From the NCBI GenBank assembly GCA_900550095.1, contig URRG01000146.1:1-6302 (forward strand): a stretch of DNA of 6,302 nucleotides, in the 5' to 3' direction. The position numbers and the translations under genes are program-made. The DNA comes from an uncultured Oscillospiraceae bacterium (GTDB lineage: Bacteria; Bacillota; Clostridia; Oscillospirales; Acutalibacteraceae). The notes below the pieces were generated by a model, which had not been told where the DNA came from, searched no databases, and saw nothing but the letters and a program-made list of their open reading frames with translations. Positions 1 to 5,624 of the stretch are shown here, one piece after another (positions within the stretch are counted from its first letter, which is position 1; each line of letters begins with the position of its first letter).

Positions 1-48
1 CAACAGAAAATAATGGAAAAGTTTATCCCCTTATTCATAATTATTTAA

Positions 49-88
49 TTGATTATTTTTTGACAATAGATTATAATAAACTAAAAAT
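49..88 (+). promoter_or_regulatory. Probable sigma-A promoter(s) for pckG
   Basis: Two overlapping promoter readings are possible in this AT-rich stretch. The first pairs TTGATT (49-54) with a perfect TATAAT (72-77) across a 17-base spacer. The second pairs a perfect TTGACA (60-65) with the weaker TAAAAA (82-87) across 16 bases. The first has the better -10 and the ideal spacing, so I favour it; transcription would then start near 84 and give a leader of about 64 bases. The DNA upstream (1-48) is very AT-rich, as an UP-element would be. I see no operator I can name. The assignment rests on consensus matches only. Confidence 0.6.
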
Positions 89-119
89 CGCAAAGTTTAA
101 GGGGTTTAAAATTCAGTTT

Positions 120-141
120 GGCCGAATATGGCCGGAAGGAG
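120..141 (+). promoter_or_regulatory. Ribosome binding site of pckG with a small hairpin just upstream
   Basis: GGAAGGAG (134-141) lies 6 bases before the ATG at 148 and decides that start over an in-frame TTG at 118, which has no Shine-Dalgarno sequence. A 4-bp hairpin (GGCC 120-123 with GGCC 130-133, loop GAATAT) ends directly next to the ribosome binding site. It is short, and whether it influences translation is unknown. Confidence 0.8.
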
Positions 142-147
142 ATTGAT

Positions 148-1911
148 ATGACTAAGAATCCATCTGTTTTAAAGTGGCTTGAAGACATGAAAGCGCTTGT
201 TACCCCGGACCAGGTCGTCTGGATTGACGGCTCGGAGGAACAGCTGGAGGCCCTGCGCAAAGAGGCCTGCAGCACCGGCGAAATGATTAAGCTCAACGAA
301 GAGAAGCTGCCCGGCTGCTACCTGCACCGCACCGCCGTCAACGACGTTGCCCGCGTGGAGGGCCGTACCTTTATCTGTGCGCGCAAGGAAGAGGATGCAG
401 GCCCCACCAACCATTGGATGGAGCCCCAGAGCGCCTATAAGATGCTCTATGACATTGCCCGCGGCAGCTACAAGGGCCGCACCATGTACGTCATCCCCTA
501 CTCCATGGGCCCTATCGGCTCTCCGTTCGCTAAAATCGGCGTTGAGCTGACCGACTCCATCTATGTCGTACTGAACATGGCCATTATGACCCGTGTGGGC
601 AACAAGGTCTGGGAGGTGCTCGGCGACAGCGAGGATTGGGTCCGCGGCCTGCACTGCAAGTGCGACATCGACGAGGAAAAGCGCTATATCTGCCATTTCC
701 CCGAGGACAACACCATCATTTCCGTCAACTCCGGCTACGGCGGAAATGTTCTGCTGGGCAAGAAGTGCTTTGCGCTGCGCATTGCCTCCTTCCTGGGCAA
801 GAACGAGGGCTGGATGGCCGAGCATATGCTGATCCTGGGCGTTGAGAATCCTCAGGGCGAGATCAAGTATATCTCCGCCGCATTCCCCTCTGCCTGCGGC
901 AAGACCAACCTGGCCATGCTGATCCCCCCTGAGGGCTACAAGGCAAAGGGCTATAAGGTTTGGACGGTTGGCGACGATATCGCATGGATGCGCATCGGGC
1001 CCGACGGCCGCCTGTGGGCTATCAACCCTGAAAACGGCTTCTTCGGCGTGGCTCCCGGCACCAACAACAAGTCCAACCCCAACGCTCTGGCTACCACCAA
1101 ATCCGGCACCATCTTCACTAATGTTGCCCATAATCTGGACGACAACACCGTGTGGTGGGAAGGCCTGGACAAGAATCCTCCGGAGAATGCTGTGGACTGG
1201 AAGGGCAATCCCTGGAATGGCAAGACCAGCGATGTGAAGGGCGCGCATCCCAACAGCCGCTTTACTGCTCCTGCCAAGAACTGCCCCTGCATCAGCGATG
1301 AGTTTGATAAGGGTACCGGTGTGCCGATCTCCGCTATTGTGTTCGGCGGCCGCCGTGCACAGACTACGCCTCTGGTGTATCAGTCCCGCGATTGGAACAA
1401 CGGTGTGTTCGTAGGCTCCATCATGGCTTCTGAGACCACCGCCGCCGCTACCGGCGCTGTGGGTGTGCTCCGCCATGACCCCATGGCTATGAAGCCTTTC
1501 TGCGGCTACAACATGGGCGACTATTTTGCACACTGGATCGAGATGGGCCAGAAGCTGGGCGACAAGGCTCCCAAGATCTTCAATGTAAACTGGTTCCGTC
1601 TTGACGACGAAGGCCACTTCATTTGGCCGGGCTTCGGCGACAATCTCCGCGTTCTGGAATGGATCCTCAAGCGCTGCGAAGGCACTGTGGACGCTAAGGA
1701 GACCGCCATCGGCTATGTCCCCAATGCTGAGGATATCAACCTGGAGGGCCTGGAGGACTTCACCATCGAAGACCTGAAGGGCATCCTGGAGGTCAAGAAC
1801 GACGAGTGGACCAAGGAAGCGGACGAGATCACCGAATACTTCAAGACCTTCGACCGTCTGCCCCAGGAGCTGAAGGATCAGCTGGCAGCTCTGAAGTCCC
1901 GCCTGCAGTAA
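148..1911 (+). CDS. pckG: Phosphoenolpyruvate carboxykinase (GTP)
   Basis: This 587-residue cytosolic enzyme interconverts oxaloacetate plus GTP with phosphoenolpyruvate, CO2 and GDP. The length suits the GTP-dependent family (about 600), and the sequence is recognisably collinear with animal PCK1. Family landmarks are present: substrate-binding Arg69 in DVAR; the KGRTMYVIP/SMGP block; GYGGN with Tyr197; the metal ligands Lys206 and His226; the P-loop and hyper-reactive cysteine in SACGKTN (Cys250, Lys252, Thr253); the kinase-2 aspartates Asp276/Asp277 in VGDDIAW; HPNSRF with Asn369 and Arg371; FGGRR at 399-403; and the nucleotide-pocket NWFR...WPGFG region near the C-terminus. No key residue is missing. 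Codons are strongly C/G-ending (GGC, AAC, CTG), which suggests high expression. The gene appears monocistronic, with its own promoter and terminator. Whether it runs toward PEP (gluconeogenesis) or toward oxaloacetate (fermentation) cannot be told from sequence. Confidence 0.98.
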   Translation: MTKNPSVLKWLEDMKALVTPDQVVWIDGSEEQLEALRKEACSTGEMIKLNEEKLPGCYLHRTAVNDVARVEGRTFICARKEEDAGPTNHWMEPQSAYKMLYDIARGSYKGRTMYVIPYSMGPIGSPFAKIGVELTDSIYVVLNMAIMTRVGNKVWEVLGDSEDWVRGLHCKCDIDEEKRYICHFPEDNTIISVNSGYGGNVLLGKKCFALRIASFLGKNEGWMAEHMLILGVENPQGEIKYISAAFPSACGKTNLAMLIPPEGYKAKGYKVWTVGDDIAWMRIGPDGRLWAINPENGFFGVAPGTNNKSNPNALATTKSGTIFTNVAHNLDDNTVWWEGLDKNPPENAVDWKGNPWNGKTSDVKGAHPNSRFTAPAKNCPCISDEFDKGTGVPISAIVFGGRRAQTTPLVYQSRDWNNGVFVGSIMASETTAAATGAVGVLRHDPMAMKPFCGYNMGDYFAHWIEMGQKLGDKAPKIFNVNWFRLDDEGHFIWPGFGDNLRVLEWILKRCEGTVDAKETAIGYVPNAEDINLEGLEDFTIEDLKGILEVKNDEWTKEADEITEYFKTFDRLPQELKDQLAALKSRLQ

Positions 1912-2026
1912 TTTCGGCGCTTTCGCCGTCCTTGCCGGCGAGGCCCTGCGGGCCTGCGAAAAGGAGCGGTAAACCTATAGGGCATACGTTTCTCCCGCCG
2001 GCAGGATAGAAATGGATCGTATACAA
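1912..2026 (+). other. Structured 3' untranslated region of pckG
   Basis: Between the pckG stop and its terminator lie several short perfect or near-perfect inverted repeats: CGGCG-CTTT-CGCCG (1915-1928), an imperfect 14-base palindrome CCTTGCCGGCGAGG (1930-1943), and AGGCCC-TGC-GGGCCT (1941-1955). The last two overlap, so they cannot both fold. None is followed by a T-run, so they are not terminators by themselves; they could stabilise the mRNA 3' end. No gene is seen here. Confidence 0.45.
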
Positions 2027-2071
2027 CAGCCCCCGCAGATCCCTTTACGGGATTGCGGGGGCTGGTTTTTT
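2027..2071 (+). terminator. Intrinsic terminator of pckG
   Basis: This is a strong GC-rich stem. The left arm (2027-2043) pairs with the right arm (2049-2064), with a single bulged G at 2038 and loop TTTAC. Two G bases follow, then six T residues (2066-2071). It lies 115 bases beyond the pckG stop and points in the same direction. On the opposite strand the stem has no T-run, so it should act one way only. Confidence 0.92.
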
Positions 2072-2236
2072 CTGTTATTTAGTTGTCGTGCAAAGTCGGG
2101 TACCAGCGGTATACGGTATTCTGACAGCTATGAGCTGTGCGGCGTATCTTTCCGTATCCTTCCATATTCGCCGCCCGCCAGCGTTTAGGGCCAAACGCCC
2201 CTCCTGCCTTAGGATATCTGAGGATTTCCCAGCCGG
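2072..2236. other. Convergent intergenic spacer with two stem-loops
   Basis: This spacer lies between the pckG terminator and the end of the leftward lipoprotein gene, and I see no gene in it. It holds a hairpin ACAGCT-ATG-AGCTGT (2124-2138) nested inside the more distant pair ATACGG (2111-2116) and CCGTAT (2152-2157). A second hairpin, GCGTTT-AGGGCC-AAACGC (2181-2198), starts about 40 bases past the lipoprotein stop. On the minus strand this second hairpin could help end the lipoprotein transcript, but it lacks a T-run. Its role is uncertain. Confidence 0.4.
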
Positions 2237-2869
2237 TTACAGATCTATGAGGATATAAAAGAGGGTTCCGAGATCCTCAGACGATACAGTGCAGATTCCC
2301 AGCGAGCGGGTTCCCTCATAGGAGCCTGAAAGGGAGAAGACCGTTTTTCCCGAGAGAGAATAGACATAGCAGGGAAGCCCCTGGTTTGGAAGATAGCCGA
2401 AGAGGCCTTCTGCCGAAGAAAAGGAGACCAGAACCGGTTCCCTTTTTTCTGAGGGAATGGAGCGGACGGAGGGCTGTGAAAGCCTCCAGGCTGTTTTCAG
2501 AAGGTCCGGCGCCTCCCGCAGAGCGAGCCCGGAAGGGGAGACGACAGGGGAGGAAAGGCCCACAGAAAGAGGCTCTGCAGAAGGGGAACGGCCTTCCTCG
2601 TAGCGGATACTGTAAAATCTGCCCTTCTGCCGCACCTGATAGGAAGCGGAAAGGATCCGGGGAACGGATTCTGAGCTGTCTTCTCCCGAGACGTCTTCCC
2701 GTGCGTCTCCCAGAGAAAAAGAGCCGCCGCACAGGAAGGCGCTTTCGTATTCCCGGGGAATATAGGGGGTAGGATCAGGGGTAGCGCAGGAACTGGAGCA
2801 GGAGCTCAAAAGAAATAGAAATATACATAGGAGGATTCCAGCAAAAACTGCAACGATGTTTTTCTTCAT
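2237..2869 (-). CDS. Putative lipoprotein of unknown function
   Basis: This is a 210-residue protein of a family I do not recognise. The N-terminus is a typical lipoprotein signal: Lys2-Lys3, a hydrophobic core (about 5-21), then the lipobox L21-S22-S23-C24. Cys24 should be lipidated and anchor the protein on the outer face of the membrane. A Ser/Pro-rich linker follows (25-36), then a mature part of about 175 residues with polar segments and likely beta strands near the end (about 166-185 and 203-210). No catalytic motif is visible. The start is backed by GGGGAG (2876-2881 on this strand) 6 bases upstream, with a second AAGGAG-like site further out. The gene lies 186 bases after the transporter with no clear terminator or good promoter between them, so co-transcription is possible. 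It uses GGA, AGA and AGG codons more freely than pckG. The signal peptide makes it more credible than the competing opposite-strand frames. Confidence 0.78.
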   Translation of the reverse strand: MKKNIVAVFAGILLCIFLFLLSSCSSSCATPDPTPYIPREYESAFLCGGSFSLGDAREDVSGEDSSESVPRILSASYQVRQKGRFYSIRYEEGRSPSAEPLSVGLSSPVVSPSGLALREAPDLLKTAWRLSQPSVRSIPSEKREPVLVSFSSAEGLFGYLPNQGLPCYVYSLSGKTVFSLSGSYEGTRSLGICTVSSEDLGTLFYILIDL

Positions 2870-2875
2870 AAGGGA

Positions 2876-2888
2876 CTCCCCTCTCCTT
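2876..2888 (-). promoter_or_regulatory. Ribosome binding site(s) of the lipoprotein gene
   Basis: Reading leftward, AAGGAG (2888-2883) is followed by GGGGAG (2881-2876). The nearer copy is 6 bases from the ATG at 2869; the further copy is 13 bases away. The nearer one probably sets the start. Confidence 0.6.
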
Positions 2889-3055
2889 ACGGATTACGGG
2901 CAGCGAGCTGCAGGGTTGTAAGCAGCGGACCTTATTCCATGCTGGTCATGCGTCCTGTTTGTTATACGGCCGTTTCCAGTGAACTTTCTTTCCATACTGC
3001 CCTGCCGAAGAGCCTCAACACGAGAGAGAGCCGCAGAGCAGCCCCTCCCATAAGC

Positions 3056-4246
3056 TCACGCCTCTTTTTTCCGGCGCTTTCTGAGAACCAATACGCACAG
3101 CACCAATACTATGGGGAAGCCTATCCCGGCAAGAACGCCCGCCTGAAGATTATCCCCGGCCATTTGGGACACGTTCCCGATGACTGCGGGCCCGACGGTC
3201 CCGCCCAAGTCTCCGGCCAGCGCCAGGAGCGCGAACATAGAGGTCCCTCCGGCGGGAAGGTTTGCCGACGATATGCTGATGGAGCCCGGCCACATGATCC
3301 CTACCGAAAAGCCGCAGGCTATGCATCCTATAAGGCCCAGGAGAGGAATATTGGCCAGCCCCGCCAACAGGTATGAACCGAGGCAAAGGATGCCGGAAGC
3401 GATCATAAACTTTTTAAGGTCGACCTTCTCCCCGAATTTGCCGTACAAGGTCCGGCTGATTCCCATGAGCACGGCGAAGCCGCAGGGACCGGCCAGGTCG
3501 CCGACGGATTTTGAAACATGCAGGGCCGACTCGGCAAAGGCGGACGCCCACTGCGCCATCCCTATTTCCGAGGCCCCGGCGCATACCATAAGGATGATGA
3601 ACAGCCAGAATATTTTGGTCTTGAACAGCTGGCCCATCGTCATGCTCTGCCCTTCTTCCACCAGCTTCTCGATCGGGCAGGTGGCGAAATTGTAAATGTT
3701 GAAGAATGGGATGACGGCCCAGACACAGGCCAGGATCCGCCAGTTTTCTATTCCGAAAAGGGCAAAAAACAATGTAGAGCCGAGGATAACGCCAACAGAT
3801 CCCCAGCAGTAGAAGGAGTGCAGAAGGCTCATGACCTTGTCTTTATTTTCAAACGGGCAGGCTTCCACAATCGGGCTGGCAAGCACTTCTATCAACCCGC
3901 TTCCCAGGGCGTATATCACAACGCACAGTATGATCCCCGCGAAAGGGGAGGGCAACAGCTCAGGCAGGAAGGCAAGGCCCATAAGGCCCGCTCCCGACGC
4001 GATCTGCGCCGTGACGATACAGGCGCGGTATCCGATCCGGTCCACGAATTTTGCGCAGATAAAATCCACCACCAGCTGCGTAAAGAAAAAGCAGGTGGAA
4101 ATCAAGGCCAGCTGGCCGAAGGAAATCCCGTATGTTTCATGGAAGGTTATAAACAGAAGCGGCACAAAATTTGCCGTTATGGCCTGGGTAATAAACCCCA
4201 GGTAGCATGCCGATAAAGTCTTTCTGTATGGTTTTGTCGTATGCAT
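3056..4246 (-). CDS. Major facilitator superfamily transporter
   Basis: This 396-residue inner-membrane permease has about 12 hydrophobic segments: roughly 11-35, 45-62, 75-94, 101-122, 145-166, 170-188, 211-232, 251-268, 278-299, 300-321, 336-359 and 369-388. They form two six-helix halves separated by a polar loop (about 189-210). The family signature between helices 2 and 3 is visible as DRIGYR (69-74), and a weaker equivalent, YGKFGEKVDLKK (268-279), sits between helices 8 and 9. Helix 5 starts with LHSFYCWGSVG (142-152), of the kind seen in FucP-like sugar permeases and related MFS proteins. The C-terminus ends in a basic tail, RKRRKKEA. Substrate cannot be assigned; sugar or small-molecule uptake or drug efflux are all open. 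I chose the ATG at 4246 because AAGGAG precedes it (spacing a long 14 bases). The upstream in-frame ATG at 4297 has no ribosome binding site and would add 17 polar residues before the helix. Confidence 0.92.
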   Translation of the reverse strand: MHTTKPYRKTLSACYLGFITQAITANFVPLLFITFHETYGISFGQLALISTCFFFTQLVVDFICAKFVDRIGYRACIVTAQIASGAGLMGLAFLPELLPSPFAGIILCVVIYALGSGLIEVLASPIVEACPFENKDKVMSLLHSFYCWGSVGVILGSTLFFALFGIENWRILACVWAVIPFFNIYNFATCPIEKLVEEGQSMTMGQLFKTKIFWLFIILMVCAGASEIGMAQWASAFAESALHVSKSVGDLAGPCGFAVLMGISRTLYGKFGEKVDLKKFMIASGILCLGSYLLAGLANIPLLGLIGCIACGFSVGIMWPGSISISSANLPAGGTSMFALLALAGDLGGTVGPAVIGNVSQMAGDNLQAGVLAGIGFPIVLVLCVLVLRKRRKKEA

Positions 4247-4723
4247 TTTAAGCCGTCGTTCTCCTTTTCGTATGTTTTTCGCCGTTCCGCTTCCCATCGG
4301 CAGACGTTCAAGATCTGTCCCCGCCCTGGCCGGCGGGCGCCTGGGCTTCCGGGTCGGCTTTTATAGAGCGGCCTTTATGGAGCGCCGTGTCTGCAAAACA
4401 AAATACCGTATCATGCGGCATTTTAACCGTCCGCAGAACAGCAGAAAGCGAAGGTGCTGCCCGCAAGGCATACCTTGAGACAAAGAAAATCCTGGTTTTC
4501 AATGCTGCAGCCGTTGGCTTCGTCCGATATCCCGCCTTTCTTCACTGCTCTGGCGGCAACATTGCCATCGGAAAACAGCTTGGAGACTGCGGAGACGGGA
4601 TTCTGTAGGGGAGGCCTTTGTTTTTGCAGAAGCGCCGGTTTGGAAAGTGAAGCATATGCCTGAATGTCCGCGTGTCTGTGTATATCCATATGCCTCATGC
4701 CTCTGCTCTTAACGCTCATGAAC
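4247..4723. other. Long gene-free stretch upstream of the MFS gene
   Basis: I see no convincing gene in these 477 bases. Short open frames exist on both strands (for example 4308-4502 and 4423-4725 leftward), but they lack ribosome binding sites, look unlike any family I know and overlap each other. The stretch must contain the transporter promoter unless the terminator at 4724-4757 is read through. The best leftward candidate is poor: TTGTTT (4401-4396) and CATAAA (4379-4374) with a 16-base spacer. The transporter ribosome binding site AAGGAG is at 4266-4261. It may hold a long regulatory leader, a small RNA, or remnants of a decayed gene. Confidence 0.4.
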
Positions 4724-4757
4724 AAGCCGCTTATTTTCCTAGGGAAATAAGCGGCTT
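4724..4757 (-). terminator. Bidirectional-looking intrinsic terminator after hxlR-type gene
   Basis: This is a perfect 13-bp stem: AAGCCGCTTATTT (4724-4736) pairs with AAATAAGCGGCTT (4745-4757), with an 8-base loop. It lies 48 bases past the stop of the leftward regulator gene. Leftward, the stem is preceded by A residues and followed by TTGTT-like sequence; rightward it ends in TTTT (4756-4759). The T-runs are short on both sides, so efficiency is uncertain. It separates the regulator from the transporter. Confidence 0.75.
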
Positions 4758-4805
4758 TTCAGATACGCCGGACCGGCGCGGAAAAAGGAAAAAGAGATCC
4801 CTTGT

Positions 4806-5315
4806 TTATTCTCCCGGCTCTGCGGCGGCCTTTCTCTGTTCTTCCAAAAGGGGCCGGAAGGCATTCTCCCAATCCACAATCTTTTCAAATATGGGGAGAA
4901 GCTCACGCCCGGCGGCAGTGATCTCGTACTCCACCCGGGGAGGGATCTCCTGGAACTGGCGGCGGATGGTGAGGCCGCATTCCGTAAGCTCCCGCAGGCT
5001 CTGGCTGAGCATCATATCGGTGATGCCTGCCACCTTGTTGCGGATCAGACGGTAACGCAGGCTGCCTTCCTCTTTCAGGGCCCATAGGATACGCATTTTC
5101 CACTTTCCGCCTACGCATTGGAGGAAAAATTCCAGCGGTTCCGGCAGGGGAATGCCGGCCTTCTCTGAGAACGGCTCTTTCAGAGAGGCTTCCGCGGGTC
5201 CGGAAGGGCCGGAAGAAACTGCCAGGCCTGCTTTTTCCAGGATTTTGGCGGATTTTTTTATCCGCTTTTTCTTCTTTTCTTTTTCCCTGTCCTTTTCTTT
5301 TTTCAAAGCGCACAT
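4806..5315 (-). CDS. HxlR-family winged-helix transcriptional regulator with N-terminal extension
   Basis: This is a 169-residue DNA-binding protein. Residues about 60-155 form a complete HxlR domain. GGKWK (69-73) opens the first helix; the RYRLIRNKVAGITDMMLSQSL stretch (88-107) carries the helix-turn-helix; RELTECGL (108-115) leads into the wing; PPRVEYEIT (125-133) is the family-defining wing motif; and GRELLPIFEKIVDW (136-149) is the dimerisation helix. Typical members are 100-130 residues. The extra 55-60 at the front is very Lys/Glu-rich (5-28) followed by a Ser/Pro/Gly-rich linker. The conserved cysteine before GGKWK, used for redox or aldehyde sensing in some relatives, is replaced by Glu59; Cys67 and Cys113 are present instead. 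The ATG at 5315 has AAAGGGGG only about one base upstream. A TTG at 5306 has better spacing (10 bases) and could be the real start. The gene stands alone, with a distal promoter and its own terminator. Target genes and signal are unknown. Confidence 0.93.
   Translation of the reverse strand: MCALKKEKDREKEKKKKRIKKSAKILEKAGLAVSSGPSGPAEASLKEPFSEKAGIPLPEPLEFFLQCVGGKWKMRILWALKEEGSLRYRLIRNKVAGITDMMLSQSLRELTECGLTIRRQFQEIPPRVEYEITAAGRELLPIFEKIVDWENAFRPLLEEQRKAAAEPGE
5248..5270 (+). other. Terminator-like hairpin inside the regulator gene, antisense direction
   Basis: GCGGAT (5248-5253) and ATCCGC (5260-5265) form a perfect 6-bp stem around six T residues, followed by TTTTT (5266-5270). Read rightward it resembles a weak intrinsic terminator. 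Read leftward it is part of the regulator's coding sequence (about codons 17-23) and includes a run of seven A residues. It may simply reflect the Lys/Glu-rich codons, so function is doubtful. Confidence 0.3.
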
Positions 5316-5550
5316 ACCCCCTTTGTGATCGGGCTGCGGCTGCTCCGCAGGCGGATGGAATTATTTTCAAACACTCTCTGCGCCATGTCTGATTTCTGCG
5401 CTGGTATCCAGCACACAAGGACCTGCTTTTTATGTTCATCATTTGCTGCAGGGCTTCCTTGAAATGAAAATAGGGACGCGCCCCGTTCCTTTTGTACCGG
5501 TATGACGCGGCTTATTTGGCCCCCAGTGATGGGAAATTCTTATTTACTCT
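5316..5550 (-). promoter_or_regulatory. Long leader of the HxlR-family gene
   Basis: Transcription from the promoter at 5551-5579 would give about 229 untranslated bases before the ATG at 5315. The leader begins with a small hairpin (CCC-ATCACT-GGG, 5533-5522 leftward). It also has a short GC hairpin-like element GGGGCGCGTCCC (5483-5472), followed by TATTTTCATTTC, which vaguely resembles an attenuator. I recognise no known riboswitch. A leftward frame starting at 5442 runs out of phase through the regulator and is probably a shadow. Apart from these, I see nothing in it. Confidence 0.4.
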
Positions 5551-5565
5551 ATTATACCAAGTAAA
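5543..5565. promoter_or_regulatory. Inverted repeat over the -10: candidate operator
   Basis: TTTACT (5543-5548) and AGTAAA (5560-5565) form a perfect 6-bp inverted repeat with an 11-base spacer. The spacer holds the -10 of the regulator promoter. HxlR-family proteins bind as dimers to inverted repeats, and some Bacillus members (YodB type) use TACT/AGTA half-sites, as I recall with shorter spacing. A repressor bound here would block its own promoter. The link to this protein is inference; an AT-rich palindrome of this size can also arise by chance. Confidence 0.45.
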
Positions 5566-5579
5566 ACAGGAGAGGACAA
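5551..5579 (-). promoter_or_regulatory. Extended -10 sigma-A promoter facing the HxlR-family gene
   Basis: On the minus strand, TTGTCC (5579-5574) and a perfect TATAAT (5556-5551) are separated by exactly 17 bases. The -10 is preceded by TGG, giving an extended -10. Transcription would start near 5544 and run into the regulator gene. The promoter lies just beyond the end of queH (5625), so the regulator has its own transcription unit. Confidence 0.8.
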
Positions 5580-5624
5580 CCACCTGCGGCCGGAAAAACA
5601 CAAATTCAGGAAAGAGCCGTCGGC

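Noticed and set aside
169..1617. A 482-codon open frame on the minus strand, antisense to pckG
   Set aside because: It arises from the strongly C/G-ending codons of pckG, which avoid stops on the reverse strand. The translation is low-complexity His/Ala/Gly/Val-rich with no recognisable domain, while the plus strand encodes an unmistakable enzyme.
2012..2188. A 58-codon plus-strand frame beginning at ATG 2012
   Set aside because: It reads straight through the pckG terminator stem and T-run, has only a weak AGGA before it, and its product resembles nothing known.
2386..2772. A 128-codon plus-strand frame opposite the lipoprotein
   Set aside because: The product is Arg/Pro/Gly-rich with no motif, and the opposite strand has a signal peptide, lipobox and ribosome binding site.
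2870..3055. A promoter or terminator between the transporter and the lipoprotein gene
   Set aside because: Minus-strand TATAAC (2967-2962 region) lacks a properly spaced -35, and no stem followed by a T-run is visible.
3518..4216. A 232-codon plus-strand frame opposite the transporter
   Set aside because: It is very polar and of unusual composition, which is what the reverse complement of membrane-helix codons gives. The minus strand encodes a clear 12-helix permease.
4374..4401. TTGTTT / CATAAA as a transporter promoter
   Set aside because: Only 3 of 6 and 4 of 6 consensus matches in the two boxes; too weak to list as a feature of its own.
4423..4725. A 100-codon minus-strand frame in the gap upstream of the transporter
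   Set aside because: It has no Shine-Dalgarno sequence, starts inside the terminator stem, and has no recognisable domain or membrane segment. A decayed gene cannot be excluded.
4903..5442. A 179-codon minus-strand frame overlapping the HxlR gene out of phase
   Set aside because: The overlapped frame encodes a complete HxlR domain; this one is Arg/Gly/Pro-rich without motifs. The AAGGA before it is 13 bases away, so it is probably a shadow.
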